64,000 nucleotides of DNA from Lepidurus packardi (Eukaryota > Arthropoda > Branchiopoda > Notostraca > Triopsidae). The translations under genes were made by a program, and so were the position numbers. Under the pieces are notes generated by a model, which was not told the origin of the DNA, searched no databases, and was given only the letters and a program-made list of their open reading frames with translations. Numbering within the stretch: the stretch's first letter is position 1; each line of letters starts with the position of its first letter. Shown here piece by piece: positions 10,591 through 23,420 of this stretch. The DNA is taken from contig JAKZAN010000005.1 of the NCBI GenBank assembly GCA_023053545.1, forward strand, positions 11,656,001 to 11,720,000, given 5' to 3'.

Positions 10591-11222
10591 GTCAAATCTA
10601 ATACTTCCACAGCCATTTGCACGCACAAGCCCCACCTTGCGTCACGTGTTTCAAATAGCTATGTAAATAAAACAGCCCTGCAGATAAATAACAATGAAAT
10701 ATTGGACGTTTAACTAAACCCTGGAAGTTTATGATTGCCATAGTGGGTTGGTAACGCCAACCATGGCCCCGGGCTATGGTAGCGCCCGCGGCTGTTTGTC
10801 TAAACTGTAAATGAATCAACGCCATCTCTTACCCGGCTGCGTTCCCAGTTACTCTTGCTCTTCACCAACCCTCCACCATAATACCTCGCGATAATGATTA
10901 CTAAAGATCTAATAAGTCAAATCTAATACTTCCACAGCCATTTGCACGCACAAGCCCCACCTTGCGTCACGTGTTTCAAATAGCTATGTAAATAAACTAG
11001 CCCTGCCGATAAAAACAATGAAATATTGGACGTTTAACTAAACCCTGGAAGTTTATGACGCCATAGTGGGTTGGTAACGCCAACCATGGCCCCGGGCTAT
11101 ACGCCCGCGGCTGTTTGGCTAAACTATAAATGAATCAACGCCATCTCTTACCCGGCTGCGTTCCCAGTTTACTCTTGCTCTTCACCCAACCCTCCAGCAT
11201 AACACCTCGCGATAATAATTAC
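10591..11222. repeat. Tandem duplication, about 310-bp unit
   Basis: Copy 1 (10591-10901) and copy 2 (10916-11222) are offset by 325 bp and nearly identical. They run from GTCAAATCTAATACTTCC to CCTCGCGATAAT with a few single-base and small indel differences. The unit is G+C-richer than its surroundings (CATGGCCCCGGGCT, CGCCCGCGGCTG). No protein pattern is apparent in either copy. Confidence 0.93.
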
Positions 11223-13570
11223 ATTAGCCTTCTCCAAACATGCCACGCTTAACACATTCATCTAACCGTTTTCCTTTAGCAATAGGGGTTTTGGTTAATC
11301 TTTAGTGAAAACATGAAGTAAACCCTTAATGAAGACCTTTCCCCGTCAAGCAACCCCTCGTTTCATTGTTGTCCAATGGCTACACCTCTCTCTCGATGTC
11401 TCGTTCTCAGGCAAAGAGCCGCGGAGCCATAGAGAAGCTAACGATACATGTTCCATGCGAACTAATGAAGCTATTGAACTCGACACTATTGTTAATTCCG
11501 GAGCCATTTTGGACGTTCCTTGAATAGTTTCGGGAACTCTGGGAGCCTTCTCCGCTGCTGCGTAATTTAATTTTCCTAAAGCTGGTGGAGTAATATAATT
11601 CACGTCGTGTCGTGGCCCATTGAAACTTTTCGGCTCAATTCCAGGAAATATGATTCCCCAAAAGCCCTCTGCTATGTGGTGACCCAAGCTTATTATACTT
11701 TATGTGCCCTTCACGACGCAGATATCTTCTGCAGAAGGCTAGCTGCAAGAGAATCGAGATTTGTAAAGGGAGCATACAAGTCCTTTAAAGGATCTACGAC
11801 AGCTCGAAAAAGTCAGAGCTGGAAGGACACTTGAGCCAGCTTGCAATTTCGGGAATCGAGGAAACATTTGTCACCGTTTAACTTCCATACGGTGTCAAGT
11901 ATGAACCTTTGACCCGACTAATACTCCTGGTAAAATGGTTTCAGCTTTCTTTTCCCTCCCCCCCCCCCGTCCACCCCTTAACCATTTGCTCATTTCGCTC
12001 CTCAACATCCCGAAGATTCTTAGCAGACCACAACGTCTTGATGTGACCATTTGTCGCTTCCACCACTAAGAAGAGGGTTTTCTCCTTTTCTCCCCATACT
12101 GCTATACAGTCGTGTCACATTTCAATTCCCCCTTTTTCTCAAGTGATGGGTGAGATTTAAACCAGCTAATTGTTTTCACAGCTGCTATTTCATGCATTTC
12201 ATATATTTCATGTATTTCACGTATTTCATACAAAAACACCCTTTAACCACTTCTGCCCCTAAACCTTCTACCACCAACTGGATTGTTTATTCTAAGCTTC
12301 CAAATCCATCCAATCCATCAAAATCCATGACTTTAATCAATCTTTTCTGTAACGTTTTGGGATCATCCAGTCACCCCGTCATCCAATCATCTCCTCGAGG
12401 CTCAGAACTTGAAGAAGATGAAAAATCAAGATGAAAAAGACCACACATTCCTTTTTTAGTTGGTTTGGAACTCGTTAAGCATTCTTCTGGTGGACCCTTA
12501 AACGAGCAAGCAAACTCAAAAGCTCCAAACTTAAAAAAAAAAAAAAAAAAAGAAAAAAAGATCACATAACACTTAAGAAAACCGACCGAGGTTCGTTAGT
12601 CTGGTGTCAGAACCACTTAAGAACTTTTTAGCTTCTAATTTTCCATACACGCCTTCTATTTCATTCCGTTTTGTTTCATTTTCGTTCGTTTCCATTTATT
12701 TTAGTGCTTTAACACTTAGCGCAAGACGTGTGCTAAGGCTAACCCCAAAAGGTCAAGAGTTCTTCCAAATTAAAATTTCCTTGGAAAATCTCTTAACGAA
12801 TTCTGGGTTAGTACTGCAATTCTACAGGATCAGTTCAGAAGAGAGCCGTTCAGTAACTACAGGATCTGGGTAGTCCCTAATTGGTTCACCTAACGCTCGC
12901 TTAGTCTGGAATAAAGGGCACACTTGCCGTTCGCGTTCCACGCGTTCCACGCGTTCCATGCGTATTGTTAAACCCTAAGGAATTCCCAATAATGAAAAAC
13001 AGGGGGGCTCCAAGTACAGTGTTAACTCTTGACAAGTGAATTTGCTGTAAAGCGCTGGAGTTGGTTTGGGACATAGTCTTCCAAGTCTTGGGAACTATTC
13101 AAGCAGAAATGGTACCCTCTTTGGATGAAGTGAATACTTTGGTCGAGGTTCCTCTCTGGCTTGTGTGTGACGCGGAGGGGAGTCGACTCCAGCCCCCATC
13201 GTTTGGCTCAGTCGCTAGAGAGAGACTTTTCGCCTAACCTTTGATGAACTTGTAACTTTCTTTTCAAACTGTGGCCGTGTCACCCCCCGCAAGTGTTTCT
13301 TCGACACCCGGCTCAAGGCTTGACTCCCTTCGGCTCTTTCACCGCTCTTCCCAAAAGAGTGATCAGTATCGAAGCAAAAAGGGAATAAAGCGACAAGAGA
13401 CTCAGCCGCGAGCCAATAAGGTTCGCAGTTCGACTTGAAAACAACAATGAACCAGGTTAGCCCTGTCTGTTCTGACGAATTAGTTGGTCTATTGAGAGCC
13501 CAGTGGTCTGACCAAAGCGAAGAAAAAAGAAAAAAAATCGAAGGTTTTTAACAAAAGCAATGGAAAAGGT
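11223..13570. other. Intergenic DNA without recognised genes
   Basis: Mixed-composition sequence with a C run near 11960 and an A run at about 12533-12550. Short open frames on both strands look random. No RNA gene or strong repeat was seen. Confidence 0.4.
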
Positions 13571-13572
13571 TT

Positions 13573-13652
13573 CTTCAAAGTATTGGCTGGCCGTCAATAC
13601 TTTTCCAGACCCTTTTTCGGTGAAAGTATTGACGGTCAGCCAAGCCTTTGTA
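13573..13652 (+). ncRNA. Precursor-like hairpin, about 80 nt
   Basis: The left arm 13583-13603 (TTGGCTGGCCGTCAATACTTT) and right arm 13623-13643 pair over 21 positions with one G:U-type mismatch across a 19-nt loop. Pairing resumes outside (CAAAG with CTTTG) to give roughly 30 paired positions per arm. The size and near-perfect stem resemble a microRNA precursor, but a small inverted-repeat element would look the same. No family was recognised. Confidence 0.4.
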
Positions 13653-13699
13653 GTGTATTGATAGACTGCCATTCTTTGCAACTCAAGCTCTGAAATAGA

Positions 13700-14828
13700 C
13701 TATTATACGCCTACTTTAAAGAACATGGTGAAGGCATTTCACACTCATTCCCGCCTCATTGTGGGGACGCGCGTCTCTTGATGATCCTAGCGGGGTTCGG
13801 GCGAACTTGCCTCGAGCCCCAGCCAGTCTGTTAAACCGTGATATATCACCACAACGCGTATCGACACGCTTCTTATCTTGTAAAAGGGTCTTGTGGCTGC
13901 ATCCGCGTTGTCTGGTTCCCTTAACTGTGGCCACGCCTTTAATGACAAATGGTAAAAAAATGCCATTCCCTAAAAAATCTAAATAAAAATTTAAAAAAAG
14001 TGAAGATCGTGAAGCCCAATCAAAATAAATACAATCTCGTTTTAAACCTTTTCTTTTTCCATTACCGGAGCGTTTTTGATAGGGTGTGAAATATATTAGG
14101 GTTTCTATTGTTAGTCCGTTGCTGATACTCTCTGACATTATGAATTACAATCTGTGCTTGGGGTGTAAGGCTCATTTCCTCGCCTAATGGCTCGACTGAC
14201 ATGGGGTCGATGGATGACTGCACATTCCAGTCATTGCCTATGCATGAGCTGTCGGGAGCGAGAGCTAACAAGGCACCTCGGTGTTTCGGTGCTTTACGGG
14301 CGGGGTATTTCACGCGCGTCCCAGAGAAGTACCCAAAGTTTGGGGGAAAGGGAGGAGCCTCCTTGGTCCCTTTAAGGAAGCACCTCCCCCATGCGCAGGC
14401 TTCGGTTCCTGTACCTTCGGCGAGGGCTGGGCTAAGGGAGCTGACCCACCCGCCAATGGGTGACCGAGTTCGGGGCGCAGGCACTCCACAAAAGATTCTT
14501 GCCTCCAGATAAAAAGGTTTAACACTCTTCACCTCGCCTAACAAGAGGAAATACTCGTTCGGTGGCTTCGGCTTCTGCTCAGTCACGAGCATCCTTGACA
14601 AGCTTGCAGGTGTGTGCCGTTTAGTGTCTCTACCCTCAGTCGCTGCCGAACGTTTCAGTTGGGTACCTTTGCGCCCTTCCTACCTCATGAACCCTATAAC
14701 GCTTGTAAACGTTCGTTAAAAGGTTCCAAAGTTTCGAGCCACCCAGTGTCGTGCCTAGGAATCAGAGGAACTTAGTCCTCATTCAGTGGATTTACTTGGG
14801 CGAAAGGGAATTTACGTAGAAAAAGTGT
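13700..14828. promoter_or_regulatory. G+C-rich 5' flank of the first Emx-class gene
   Basis: The last 1.1 kb before the homeobox start is visibly richer in G, C and CpG than the DNA around it, for example ACGGGCGGGGTATTTCACGC near 14300. Overlapping open frames occur on both strands because stops are scarce. None resembles a known protein. A promoter and 5' UTR region of a developmental gene is the likeliest content; exact sites cannot be assigned. Confidence 0.4.
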
Positions 14829-16687
<1,859 letters not shown>

Positions 16688-16755
16688 AGCTCCACACCTT
16701 CTTCCTCACTTCCCCTCCCACCTAACCTCCGCCAAGATGCTACCAGAAGTAAAAG

Positions 16756-16761
16756 AATAAA
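16756..16761 (+). terminator. Poly(A) signal AATAAA of Emx-class paralogue 1
   Basis: A canonical AATAAA lies 69 bp after the stop codon of the first homeobox gene, giving a short 3' UTR. It is the first such hexamer downstream. Confidence 0.6.
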
Positions 16762-16769
16762 CTGTATGT

Positions 16770-17070
16770 AAAAAAAATCAGAAAAAAATTCATTTCACCA
16801 TCCTCAACAATAATGCTCGTATTGAATGTTCCTGTACCATTTGACTTTATTTTTGCGTTTCGAGAAAAAACTCCTTTTTGAATGTGATACCGTGCCATGT
16901 TGTCCTGTACATACATCGTTACCAACTCTACAAAATCCGTCTTCCTCTTTCATTTTCTCCAATATCGGCAGCTTTTTCAGAAAAAATCCAAACCCAACCT
17001 GTACAAACCCCAGCGTTGCCAGATCGTGTCAAAATAAGTTGAGGTCTATGGAAAAAGCGGGGAAATTAAA
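16770..17070. other. Intergenic DNA after paralogue 1
   Basis: Nothing recognised apart from T-rich stretches. It ends at the telomere-like repeat. Confidence 0.4.
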
Positions 17071-17071
17071 A

Positions 17072-17122
17072 ATGTTAGGTTAGGTTAGGTTAGGTTAGCT
17101 AGATTAGGTTAGGTTAGGTTAT
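17072..17122 (+). repeat. Interstitial telomere-like (TTAGG)n
   Basis: TTAGG is repeated five times, interrupted by TTAGCTAGA, then repeated three more times. TTAGG is the canonical telomere repeat of arthropods. The run is short and internal, so it is an interstitial copy, not a chromosome end. Confidence 0.9.
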
Positions 17123-18680
17123 ACTAGTTTTAGTGGTCAGAAAAGCATAATTATCTTAGCACACTAAAGGCCTTGCTCTTACAAGCACCAATTTTGTCAT
17201 CAAGTGGCAACGCTGCAAGAACTCTCCCCATGCTATTTCCCCTATCCTGGTTTGTACAGGTTGGGTTTTGGCTATATGCAAACCGCCGCTGACTCCGACT
17301 GATCCAAAACCTCACCGAATTTAGGAAGAACCCAAACATATTTTGGCCCGTCTGGCCTTAAATCCCATCGTTGTTTTAATTCCTCCAAACAGGTAAATAA
17401 GACAGGGAGGTAATTGTACCTTGTAAATTGGCATTCGAGAACCGATGCTTTGAACCCATACTTGGGCCCCGCCAAGAAAGCTGCTTTTAGGCCTGCGAAA
17501 CGTATATGCCCCTGTACTCGCAGCAATACATCCATCTGCCTTTCAGGATTTCTGCTCCTCTAAAGCTTGAGTTCGGCGCTTTGAAGACAGCTGGCCTTAA
17601 CATATTTGTTGGTATCCAAAGAGGCATATCTCTTTTACCTCGACAAGGATCCAATTAATTACAATGATGGCCAGGTTCTATAAGCTCGCAGGACCATTTG
17701 TTGATGCTTTTGTTTGGGAACGCGATGAGAGGAAAAGTTGGGGAGGGAAGTAGGCCGAACCGTAGAAACAGGCGGTCGGTCAGTCTTGTCTTTTGGTCAT
17801 GTCAAAGTCCACAAAGGGGGACGATCACGGACACCAAGTCTCTTAAGCTGTTACTCGAGGTAAGAGTTGTGCTTTGGGTCGGTTTCTGGACTTGACTTGT
17901 GTGTATTAAGATTCTTTGTATATACCTGGGCAGCCATCGTTTGGGCCCTTTTGGCTTCAAAAAGCCCCACCAGCGCGGGCTCATACATCAGTGTCCAAAG
18001 TGCTTGGGGCCCGGAGGCTAAAAAAGGTGGCCCTCCCCGGGTTCTATAAAAACAACGGGCTACTCTCTTGACTTGACTGGGCGCTTTTCAAAAGGCGTTA
18101 AATTAATAGTCAAGCTTCTGCACGGACCATCGTAGTTCCTTCCAAACTTCTCTCCTTTTTGCCCCTTCACTCTCTGCCATCTTGTTTCAAAAACGATACG
18201 GGCTCTCTTTGACCCCCAAAAAAGAAAAGAGCCCCCCGTCGAAATAAACAATACATTCAGCCCTTTCCCCAAACTCTATCCCTCCCCCACCTCTGTTCAG
18301 AAACACAATTTTCAACGGCTTTTCTTTACTCATACAGATAGGTATACACACAGTCCACAGTCATTTAAGAACCTGCTGGCTGCGAGCTTTCCCCCCCCCA
18401 CTTTTCTCGGTAATTACTGCTAAAAGGAAATCAAGGTATGTTACCAGCAAAGTAACAATACCTCATCAACCTTTTTGCAGTAAAACCCGAGCTGGAACCA
18501 TCAATAACAACTCGTTTACTTGTCATTATCATTAACGGTCAGATAATAAGCCTAAGCCAGTCTTACAAGTGTAATCTTTGGGGAGGCCAAGGGAATACAG
18601 AAACGCATTCCAGAGATGCAATTAAGGATACGGTTAATGTGATTTGGTTGGCGTTTGGAAGGAAATGGATTTAATTGTGG
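17123..18680. other. Intergenic DNA between the homeobox genes
   Basis: No gene or RNA was recognised. An 87-residue open frame on the minus strand near 17.3-17.5 kb has ordinary composition but no family pattern or splice support. Confidence 0.4.
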
Positions 18681-18684
18681 TGTA

Positions 18685-18990
18685 ATTTTCTTTAGTTTAA
18701 GTTTCATTTCATTTTTGATTTATTCTATTTAAATTACATGTGTATACAAAACAAGGAAATAGTAAATAGTAAGTTTTCTTTAGTTTAAGTTTCATTTCAG
18801 TTTGGATTTATTTTGTTATGTATACAAAACAAGGAAATAGTAAATAGTAAGTTTTCTTTAGTTTAAGTTTCATTTCATTTTGGATTTATTTTTTTATGTA
18901 TAAAAAAACATGGAAATAGTAAATAATAAAAACAAATAGTAAAATAGGAAATAGTAAAAAGAAATAGTAAAATAGGAAATAGTAAAAACA
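18685..18990. repeat. About 80-bp tandem repeat plus GGAAATAGTAAAA tail
   Basis: Three copies begin TTTTCTTTAGTTTAAGTTTC at about 18686, 18773 and 18851. Each runs through TTTATTTTGTTATGTATAC to GGAAATAGTAAATAG. A shorter GGAAATAGTAAAA repeat continues from the last copy. Confidence 0.88.
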
Positions 18991-19846
18991 AGGAAATAGA
19001 AGGAATTTTAAAGAGTATTAAAACAATTGAGTTTAGCGGATTGGAAAGAATAATTAGATTACAACGAAGAAGAGAATTTGCGAAAGTGATTGGCATCACA
19101 TGACTCGTGCAGCATAACTTATGAACCAGTATGGAATTTGAAAATAGTTTTAATTTAAGTTTTAATTTCCTTTCGAATTCCAAGAAAGTCTTACGTAGAA
19201 TTCATTTTCGTTTGCTCTAAATTTCATTGCAACCTTTGAGGATTTTTTTAAATTTTCTTCTAAACATTGTCGTTCATAGCTTAAGTTCAGCAATGAAAAA
19301 CAGACTGGATCAAACCAGTTTATTAGATTTACAACCTATTACACACACTATCCAACTACGAGTTTGGTACTAAGAAAGTTAAGAAAGTTGCCACTTGCAA
19401 CAATGAAATTCGAGTCCGGAACGACAACCATGAAATAATTACAACAGTGAATTCAACATCAGCCAAAGCTTCAATAATGAAATCCACGAGCTTCAGTTCA
19501 CGACACTTAAAACAAGTTTCAGCACTAAATCCAACTTCAACGAGGTTCAAACAATGAAAACCCCAACACTGGAAGTTCTAGCTATCCCCTATCACAATAG
19601 CTACATTCTGTCAGAACAATGAAACACAATGAAATCAATGAAAAAGCTGCCAAATTTCCAAAACTTCACTAAAGATCCCCGAAACACTGAAATTTAAAGC
19701 ATTCCAAAAATCCTTTTTACGCAACAAATCTCCAACAATGTAAATTCAACTCACTTCCACGAAATGTGCTCTATCGAGTCTTCACACTCATTCTCTTGGA
19801 ATGTTATCATAAATCACCGCAAAAAATCACCAAAAATCAAGTTCTT
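18991..19846. other. AT-rich intergenic DNA
   Basis: No gene recognised. Several copies of ACAATGAAA occur (near 19400, 19553 and 19617). Confidence 0.4.
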
Positions 19847-19894
19847 AAACTCGAAATCAATTGAAAACATTAGTTTCCAATTGATTTCGAGTTT
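19847..19894. repeat. 22-bp inverted repeat with 4-nt loop
   Basis: AAACTCGAAATCAATTGAAAAC (19847-19868) pairs with 19873-19894 at 21 of 22 positions across the loop ATTA. This is a tight hairpin or cruciform, too short in the loop for a typical microRNA precursor. Confidence 0.88.
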
Positions 19895-22075
19895 GACGCA
19901 AGTGACATGTTTCACGCCACATGGCTTTAACATATCCCTTACACTGGCTTTCAACTCGCATGTCACAACAATGGCGGCCATGGGTTTGTTTTTAGATCGT
20001 TTGATTTCATTTCATTCGTCCTGGTTTTCCCTGTTGAATAATTTCGCGTAGGTCTGTCCTGTTCACCTCTGACAGGACAATTTTCTCTAACAACCAACAA
20101 AAGAAGGACCTACTCCCCCCTTCTTCCAAACCCCTCCAAATGCTCCAATACAAAAAAAACGATCAAAGAAAGGGACAATGAAACTGAAACAAAAGCATAA
20201 GGGAATGACTCTAACCCAATTTGCATTTTTCGATGAGATTTCTTTCTTCCCCCTTCCAGTGATATAGTCTCAATGCTCGATCTGATTCCCGAAAGAGACA
20301 AAAGCCGACAATAGCAGTCAAAAGCAGGCAAAAGCAGGCAAAAGCGAGCAAAAGTGTGCTCTACGACAAAACTTGAATCCCCCGCAGAAAAGTTGTTGAC
20401 CGAAATGTAAGCTAGGAACCACCAAGATGGCTCTTTGGGGACTCGTCAACATAACACCCCAGCGCCAAACAACTTAAAAGCGTGGCGGAGGGCGGGGACA
20501 GAGCGTATAAATGTTCTGTGTTGTGTTGGCAAGTCGGGTTGTGGATGTTTTATACAGAGCCCGGTAGAAATCTCCCTAGGGCCACGTTCTATGCACGCGT
20601 TTGAGCGTTTCATTCGATTTACTCATTTACCAGTTATATCACCCTACCGCCCTATTATATGGCTCAACTACTGTGTTAGAGCGATATACTCTAAGCCCCC
20701 TTCTCCCCCCAAAAAAAGAAATCACAAGAAGAAACATAACGCAACAGAACAGACCATAAAAAGAACTCGAGTCCCAAGACGCGCTTTATAGCGGTAAAAA
20801 ACGTAATGGCTGCCGCTTCCCCCCGCCATCTTTCCCCGCGCAAAAAGCTTTATGACAAAGAAAACTACCTATTGCATGTAACCACACTTTATCGGAAATT
20901 AACTGGCTGCCGAAGTGGGCTTACGGGTTGATTTAATAACAAAAAGAAAAGGGGGGAAATATAATCATCAAATTTGCATGCCAATAGCCTCCACTACTTT
21001 CTACTTATCTCTTTTCTTGTTCTTTTTTGGCTTTTCAACGCGGCAAGTTCATAAATGTGCGCAGCTCCAAACGTGAAGAAGGCGGGGCGAAGGTCTGAAA
21101 CGCTTTTCCTAAAGTACAATGTTCTATCGATAAAAAGCCGGGCCATATTAATAAGAAAATATTTATGGAAACAATGAAGAGAGATAAGGTGCATGTTACT
21201 TTTCTAACTTCCTTTTGTTGCTTTCTAACTTTTTTTTTTTATTGAGGGATGGACTCAAGTAACTATGTTAAAAAAGCCACTCCTGGTATTATAAAAGGGT
21301 CCTCGACGGACCGTTTATAACCTAAAGTTATCTAATAAAAAGAATGTGGTTAGTTAGACTACCGTGTACGCGGTGGCTCAACGCGATCTGGGCGGAGATG
21401 CTCATCATAGCGCGCCGAATTGGGCGACTTGGGAACATCCACCAACCACTTTGGGGTCCTGGCATTTCACGGGGCTCATCATATTAACATCGTCTTCAGA
21501 TGCCTCTAAGCTTGTAAAGGATAAATGATGGCAAGGTACCAAAAAATTACCCCAAAATAAAAACAAAAAACAGGGCCCGCCCCTCTGTAATACTTCAATA
21601 AGCCCCTTCTGTTTGGCTCCGAAAGCTTTTTTGTTCGGGAAGCGAAAACAACACATAAACTATATCCAATAACGACTCGGTCCCAAATGAAAAGTACATT
21701 TTTTTTTTTTTTTTTTTTTTTTTTAGGGCCAGTCAATTTAGATCATTAATTTAATTGAACAATATAACAAGGGAAAGGAGAAGAATGAAAAGCCAAGTCC
21801 CGAAAAGAAGCGTATAGAACTTCCACCCATTCATTAGCCGCCATATATATTGGATAAAAAAAACTGAACTTCCAAAGGCGAATCGCTTCTATGTATACGG
21901 GTATTAGCCAACATAAATCTGCAACGAATCAACTTTCCAAAGAATAGTGTATAGTTTTAACAGCCATTGGGTCGTGTTTGGATCCTGACACACATGGACT
22001 CTATACTGATACGGTGTACAGTTACAGTAACAGTAGATAAAAAAAAGAAAAATCTGGGATAACTAGACATACCTT
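19895..22075. other. Intergenic DNA between the homeobox genes
   Basis: Contains a 10-bp AAAGCAGGCA-type repeat at about 20320-20355 and a T run at about 21699-21724. No gene was recognised. Some stretches near 20.4-21.1 kb are richer in CpG, but the open frames there are short. Confidence 0.4.
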
Positions 22076-22079
22076 TGCC

Positions 22080-22340
22080 AAATTTTTAAAAATTTTTAAA
22101 ATGCCATTTTAAAATTTTAAAAATTAAAAAAATTAAAAAATTTTAAAAATTTTAAAAATTTTAAAATTTTAAAAATGCTAGTAATGCAATTGTAAAAAAT
22201 GAAAATAAAATTGTGCTATTACACTATAATAAAATAAAATTGTAATAAGATTGTAATAAATTAATAAAATAAGATGTAATAAAATTGTAATAAAATAAAA
22301 TTGTTGTATAAGAATGGTACAATTGTAATAAAATTATACT
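22080..22340. repeat. AT-rich simple repeat
   Basis: AAATTTTTAAAATTTT palindromic runs (22080-22180) grade into AATAAAATTGTAAT repeats (22190-22340). This is low-complexity sequence. Confidence 0.85.
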
Positions 22341-22515
22341 ACTACACTATTGTACACATTGTTCCTTACACTATAATAGAATAACGTTCAAGGTATTTGT
22401 TGTAATTGATTCGAATTGTAACCACTAGAGCGTTAATAGAAACGGCGCTAAGAGTTAGAAAAACATTATGGATGTAACATTTATTTTATATTTAAAGAAA
22501 GATTCTTGTGGATTT

Positions 22516-22930
22516 ACTGGAAATTTAATTTACTTTAAATGTTTTGAAATTTACGGTGAATTTTCTGTAAATACAAGACTATTTCGAGGCTTGACATCAC
22601 CGCCTATTCGTTGTTGAAGTCAGCGTAACGGAACAACAGAAATTCACTGTTGACGTTTCTCCTACTTACAAGTAAAAATATGTTAAGCTGCGTTTACATG
22701 AAGAAACCTAACGTTTCTATTCATTATACTGGAAATTGCTTTAAATGTTTTGAAATTTATGGTGAATTTTCTGTAAATACAAGATTATTTCAAGTCTTGA
22801 CATCACCGCGTATTCGTTGTTGAAGTCAACGTAACGGAACATAAGAAATTCACTGTTGACGTTTCTCCTATTTACAAGTAAAAATATGTTAAGCTGCGTT
22901 TACATTACGAAACCTAACGTTTCTATTCAT
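22516..22930. repeat. About 206-bp tandem duplication
   Basis: Copies 22516-22724 and 22725-22930 run from the TTTAAATGTTTTGAAATTTA region to GAAACCTAACGTTTCTATTC with few differences. Each contains TTCACTGTTGACG, a core also found in other arrays of the window. Confidence 0.93.
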
Positions 22931-23358
22931 GTTTCAACCGGACTTTTTGTGAATTTCCTGAAATTTTGGTTCCTTTAGTGTAGAAATGGAGACTTTGGAC
23001 CACTTTAAAATCGAAATCGTCTTGTAAAGCCTTGAAACGTAGGAAGAAGCTGTAAACCGCACCAGAAAACGAAAAAGAAACTCAAAGAGTCCAAGAAATA
23101 GAACCCAATCTAAGCGGCGCTATTAAGAAGTTACACACTCCATCTGCCAAGCTCATTAACTCTTGAACTCGACGGTTATTTTCCAGGTGACCTTTTGACA
23201 CCCCTGTAAAACGACACGAGAGAATGTGTATGAGCCTTTAAGTATTCCTTACAGTCGTTTGCCCCCAAAGTTTGTTGGCAGAGACCCCTGTTGCAACCCC
23301 CACAACGTTACCACCACGTTGACCATCTATTCACTAGCTAAACTTAAGTTCCAGTTCT
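22931..23358. other. Intergenic DNA
   Basis: No gene or repeat recognised. Confidence 0.35.
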
Positions 23359-23420
23359 ACTTCCACACTTCCAAACTTCCATACTTCCACACTTCCAAAC
23401 TTCCATACTTCCACACTTCC
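23359..23420. repeat. 24-bp minisatellite
   Basis: Two full copies and one partial copy of a 24-bp unit, itself built from ACTTCCACACTTCC and AAACTTCCAT. Confidence 0.92.

Noticed and set aside
14062-14601. 179-aa minus-strand open frame upstream of the first Emx-class gene
   Set aside because: It overlaps several open frames in G+C-rich DNA, has no domain pattern and shows no splice context.
17272-17535. 87-aa minus-strand frame after the first homeobox gene
   Set aside because: No family pattern and no splice partner.
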